NCBI RefSeq assembly: GCF_014356525.2
Contig: NC_052508.1
Span: 57,697,441-57,761,440, forward strand
Length of the DNA: 64,000 bases
Origin: Nilaparvata lugens
Taxonomy: Eukaryota > Arthropoda > Insecta > Hemiptera > Delphacidae
Direction of reading: 5' to 3'
Every line of letters starts with the position of its first letter. Within the stretch, counting starts at the first letter, position 1. Below are positions 54,901 through 60,900 of this stretch, piece after piece. The notes under the pieces were generated by a model. The model did not search any database and had not been told where the DNA came from. It was given only the letters and a program-made list of their open reading frames with translations. Made by a program: the position numbers and the translations under genes.

Positions 54901-57900
54901 CTCCGATTTGCTGATTGGATTAACACCTGAAAAAAGCTTAATGTGGTCCTTGCCAAATGCCATAATTTTGGAAACAAGGAACTGATGACGAATCCATTCA
55001 TTCATTCATTGATTCAATTTCATGTAATTTTCAATCAATCACGGGCAGCTATAATAAAAAATCAGTAGGTTGAGGAATGCTCACCTTGGGGTCAAAATTC
55101 AGATTCAACATTTTGTCAGTGTTGATGGTGATGAGTGATTTATTGAGATTTTGTTGGCACTCTTCAGGCACTCTGCTCACCCAGCGGTCGATCAGTTCCA
55201 TTTCCAGGTCATCAAGTAGCGATATCATATTTTCAAACTTTTCCAGCACTCTCTCAGCTTCAGCAGTGTGAGAGATACTAACATAAGAAGGAAATATATT
55301 ATTACTCAAAGTTACTAAGAAATATGTTATCAGAGAATTACATTACAATAAAGCAACGAGTAAATATATTTGTCAGAATTTATTCAGCAACAGCTAGTAC
55401 AAATTACTTGTTAAATAAATTACAGTACTTGAAAAATATATCCACAGACTTATTGTGAATAAGAAAAGAAAAAAATGGTGGATGAAGTTTCCAATTAAAA
55501 ATTATTTACATGATCAAGCTTATAACAATTCAATCGTAATTATTGAAATTTATAAATGAAATTCAAAATAGATAAAAATCTGATAAAAGCTAAACTTTTT
55601 TTAGTAGTTGAACATGATCAAATTTAGATCACAATTTCAGATAGCAATTTAGCCTCCTAGAGCTCAAGCTTGGTTTTTCTGAGAGGGTCTTGAATTGAAA
55701 AATAAAATTAATGCAATATGCACGATACTAATATTTTCTTTGATCGTATTATTCAGCTTTGAATAAGAAAATTGTCCAATTTTGAGACGGAACTTCGACA
55801 TTGTCTGACTTTTTTAAATGGCAATGAAATTGAGATTGATAAACTGGGAAAATACCATACATTCCCATATGAATATTATCATATTATCAATGTGGCAATG
55901 CACTATGATTTCATTTACACAAGAATAAAACTAAAACATGATAGTGAATCAATATGCATAATTCAAGATGTCGTTTGAATGATCAATAATTTACAATTTC
56001 CCTCAGTGTCCAATCGATGGGGAGTTTTATTCCTTGGTAGAGAATTTGATATTGTTCATGTCCTATAATCTGAAATATTTTTCATAGTTCAGTTCATTAT
56101 ACAATTGGGATACAATTATATATTATTTATTCAAAGATAAACGATACAACTCACTTGTAAACAACAGTTATTTATGAACAATAATTATACTTAGCTTTGG
56201 CTGCAGCTTCAAGATTTTACTCACGGATTATCAAATGCTTTAAAAGTTTCGACAGGATTCGTGATGCGAGCTCTCAAATTGGAAATCCATACTAGACTGC
56301 CAGAGACAGGCGGCCAGTGAGCGCCAACCATCATTTTGCTGCTTTCTCGCAACACACTAGCTTGCGAATCGAACAGATTCTGTGAAACATCACAATTTAT
56401 CAGATAAGATAATAATTTGAGGTGGAATGAAAGAGACGTTGTCAGCTCCGCACTATTATGTGTGACACCTCTATCATTTCATTTTAATATGGAAAATTTC
56501 ACATCTCTGTTTCTAGTGTAAATTTCAAAATAATTTGAGATAGAACGTACTACCTTTGTACAGCACACTAGCTTGTGGATCAAACATTTCTGTAAGGGAT
56601 AATGTTTACATTCATAAAGTAGAAATCACAAAACGTGTTTTGTAAATTATTTCAAGGAAAACCCATAAACCTTATCAATGTTCATCATTTTATTGTTTCA
56701 TAATGGTTGTTCTGTTTCATAACGGCTGTCTCCATCAGATAAGAAAAAATAATTCAAGATGGCATGTAATTAGATTATCATAAACTTATGAACATATATC
56801 AACTATTAGAGGAAACAAAAAATACTGCGATTGGTGTGTTTGGAAGATGTGATGTGATCTTCAAAAGGATAAAAACAATTACGGTAGATGAAGAAAAAAT
56901 GTAGTATTTGACAAAGTAATTGATTTTAACTTCTGTCATTCAGTAATCTACTGAAAATAAATTGAGTAGTACAATTATATAGCAATATCAAACATCGCAT
57001 GGTTTTCTCTGCCAATCATTTCAATAATAAGTATTATTAGTACAAAAGGAGAATAATTAATCGAGGTATTTCTTTACACTATTCTGATGGACATAAGTTT
57101 ATTCAATTCTGTTAATTTCAAGCTAAAATTGTTTTAGTTGTACGTTTCCATAGATTGTGGTTTGTGGATGACTCTTTTGTAAGCATTTGAACTTGACTAA
57201 AAGTATATTTTCCATTTTATACTTCATTTTATAATTAAATTATATTTATTCTTAAAGGAAAAAATAATATTAGCATATTGATTTGCATATTTACCTTTAC
57301 TGAATCCACTTCCTCATTTAAGAGACGGATGATTCGAGGATATTTGGGTGAGACTTCAACGCTTATTATTGGTCTTTCCAATATTGAACCCATCACATAC
57401 AGCATCTGCAATAGAGATATATTGCCAAAATTGATGAATTTTAATATTTCAGAAAGAGAATCATGACTTTCATCACATTATGACGAATGGTATGTGATGA
57501 CGAATCATGATGAATAAACTACAGACATCTACAGTAGCATGAACTTGAAAAAGTATAATACATTCAAATTCAACTGTTATCAGTGTTATCCTCCTCAAGA
57601 AAAGCATGTAGGATTTTGAAAATCCTACAACAAGATTTTGAGACAGACCTCAATTCAGGAGCAAAAAACCTGAATGCAAAAGCAACATTTATAGCATTCA
57701 ACATTGATATCTAAAGCTGCGTACACATATACGCGCTTCCAACCCGCACCGAGCACGCTCCGCCCTCGTAACGCCCTCGTTCCTCCATCGTACCGCAGTC
57801 GCTCCGCCCCCGCTCTGCAGTCGCACCCATCAAGAACGTTACGGAAGATGTTAGATCTTCTCGCGTTCCCCGGTCGAATCACTGTTGCTCCCCGGTCGAT

Positions 57901-60900
57901 CATCAATCGCTCTGCTGGAGTGACGTTCGGTTGCGGAGCAGAGCGAAAGTCTGTACGCACCTCAACGTTTTAGGAGGCGGCGACTCATGTGCATAGATAC
58001 ATTAAAATTATCGACGTTAATAATAATTGTCGATAATAGAGTTGTCGATTTCCTGTCTTTCACATGAGAAATCATAGTTGGAGAGGCATTATCCCCAATT
58101 TTTTTCTTCAGCGCACCCCATCATAGAGCCAGTAGTTGCTTTGTTAAGTTTTTCTTCTAAAACACTATTTTAATACTTCAGTTAGTGAGTAAACAAAATT
58201 GTTTATTTACTTGAATAATTAACTGCATGTCGTTGTATAAAACATTGAAATAGTGTTTTAATACATCGCAGTACGGAATGGATCAAGAAACCCTCATATT
58301 TATCTTCTAATATTGAGTATGTGTGGGTTTTTATTCATTTATTCTTCATTGAAAATATGCACAAATCAAATTAATTTATTGACTGAATTGACAGATTTAC
58401 CTTGAATATCTGCTCGAGATTGTGGCATTCGTCGAAGGCCAGCGATGCAATGGCCGCCATGCGCCTGTCCAGGTCGAGGATTTTGCCGACAAAGCGGTCG
58501 TAGTCTTCGATGAAGGAGGGATCCTCGGGGTCGGCCGGGTTGTAGTGGACAGCTTGCAGAACGCTGAACGCCATCGAGAACTCGTCAAAGATCTGCGCCA
58601 CTTTTGTGCCCAGACTGCGGCCGTTCAGACCACCGATTTCCACCTTCTCCAGTTTCGAGTACTCCACCACTATTTTGAAGAACTCCTTCGCAAACAAAAC
58701 ATAAACCGATCATATCAAATTCACTTATAAAATAGAATGACTTTTTAATTTGTTGACGTGGCGAAGTTTGGACAGTAATATCCACTCTACCACGAAATAC
58801 ATGAATGAAATAGAATAATTTCCTTCCTACACACAGACCTTGTAGGAAGTTTCTTTATCACCTTATTAGTAAAAATAAAACTCATTTTTTTAAATAACAA
58901 CCTGGGAAATAAATTAATTTGAACTTACAAGTATTAATTTAGAAATATAAATTAAATGAGAATAATTTACTAGTATTAATTTAATAGTAATTCTTAGGCG
59001 ACCCTTGGGATGGAAAGTGCAGGATTGAACATTTAACGATTAGCATGTCCTATTTATATAAATAAAAATCGAGCCTCAAATTTTGACATTCAATAACCTT
59101 TTTTATAGGTGCACTGAATTTGATGATTTTTTTAGTTGTGTTCGTTATGTTCAGGACCAGGTTTATGGCCTATCAAATTTATAATCCGACTTCAGGACTC
59201 TTTCCTAAGGTCCTTCAGAGTTTACATTTAATCCTTATGGGAGAAGATTTGTGATCTGGCCGCACACAGAATTAAAAATCAGCTGTCATAATCATTGCGT
59301 CATACAACAGCCGTCGGTAGATAGTAGACAAGAGTGTGTGCTGCTTCATAACCGCCCATGTATTTTATTTTAAACGCCCCGACTAAAAACAAAATGACTG
59401 TTCTGTGTGTAACCATCTAGCAGTGCGACCTCAGGTTACTTGCTCTAAAGACATTGCTTTGTTTCGAATAATTGTGCTGTCTTCGGTGTTCAGCATTAAT
59501 TGATTCTTAGTAAAATATTTATTTTGCAGTTGGAAAATTATCTATATAAATAGAATGTGCATTGCGCCTCCTCAGGTGTACATCCAGCTAATGTTTGTCA
59601 AGAGATGCATTAAACTAATTGGCGGTACAAAGTTCGCCGGGCCAGCTAGTAATAAAATAATTCAGCCTGAAAACGGGTAATTATTATTTCTAGTTTGTAA
59701 TGAAAATAACATCTTGTGAAAATTTAAATTATATACATATTAACTTAATATTGGTGATGATGATAACAATAATTCGGAAAAATCTTAGGTTCTTAGAAGA
59801 AATCATAAAAGGAAAGCCGTGGAAACATTTTATTCAGTTGCATGAGATAAGGAAATATTGAATCAATAAGCTTATTCAGAGTCATTTTCAAGTTAAGCAG
59901 GTAAATTGTTGCTTGATAAACAGTTTGATAGAAAATCATCAACCCATCATTTAATCAAAATCAGAATAAAGTAGTATGTAGTATTAGTATAAAGTACTGT
60001 CCTTTTTTCATTTGTAAAGGTGACAATTTATAAAATAAGTCGCCATTTGGAAAATACTTATGTTTATTTTGAGATGGGAATTGTGAGTTCGTTATGTTGT
60101 AAACCTGATTTTCAGTTGGGCGTTTTGTAAGAGTCGGAAAAAATCCATTGTATTGTTTCTAAGGGATTGTATTAAGTATATGAATTGATTGAAAGGTTAA
60201 CTTGAACTTCATTTTCAAGATAAAGCCAATCGAATATTAGGACAATGAAATAAAAATGTATAAAATTTGAGTAAATTAATTATGAAATTGTGAACAATCA
60301 TTGCAAATTATAAAACTTTTTTTGGAGAAGACATAATCATAATAATGATATAGCTTGATTATTATTAGCATTATACTCTGGACTCATTTTATTCATAGGC
60401 CAGCTCGGTTTGTTTTTTCCAAACTATTCCTGTCAAACTATAAATAGGTTGTTGAAGTGAACCGCTTACATCGATTACATCGAGACGCTTCAAGTAGGTG
60501 TTGAGGTGATCGAACACCAGATTGGAATGAAACTCCCACGGAACAACCGTCGCTTCCGGGGGAAACAGAGACAGAAGATGCACGCGAGCACTTTCGAACA
60601 GTTGCCTGCAAAATCGATTCAGAATAGTCAATCACGCAAATCCAAATTCAGAACACTCTAAATGCAGTAGAAGAGGTAAAAATAATAGATCTGGCTTCAA
60701 CTACACTCTTGTAGAATCAGATGTAAAATCTTGAATTCACACTTATTGTGATTATTATTGATATATACTAGTACTACTTCATTTGTATTGCTCTATATAA
60801 ATATATGTGCCTATATGAATGTATTGCTCTGTTATAAAATTATCAAATCAAGCAAATAAGATTTTTACTTTGTCTGTTCATTGTTTACTTTTATGTGATA

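Noticed and set aside
55772..55978. Plus-strand 68-codon frame as a gene
   Set aside because: No recognisable motif, no promoter or splice context, AT-rich intron.
55985..56069. Minus-strand exon-like frame after a TTTCAG acceptor
   Set aside because: It is out of phase with e7, and e7 joins e8 directly with conserved sequence.
57655..57973. GC-rich open frames on both strands as a small gene
   Set aside because: Ends are complementary (TGCGTACA type) and the base composition explains the long frames; it fits a MITE.
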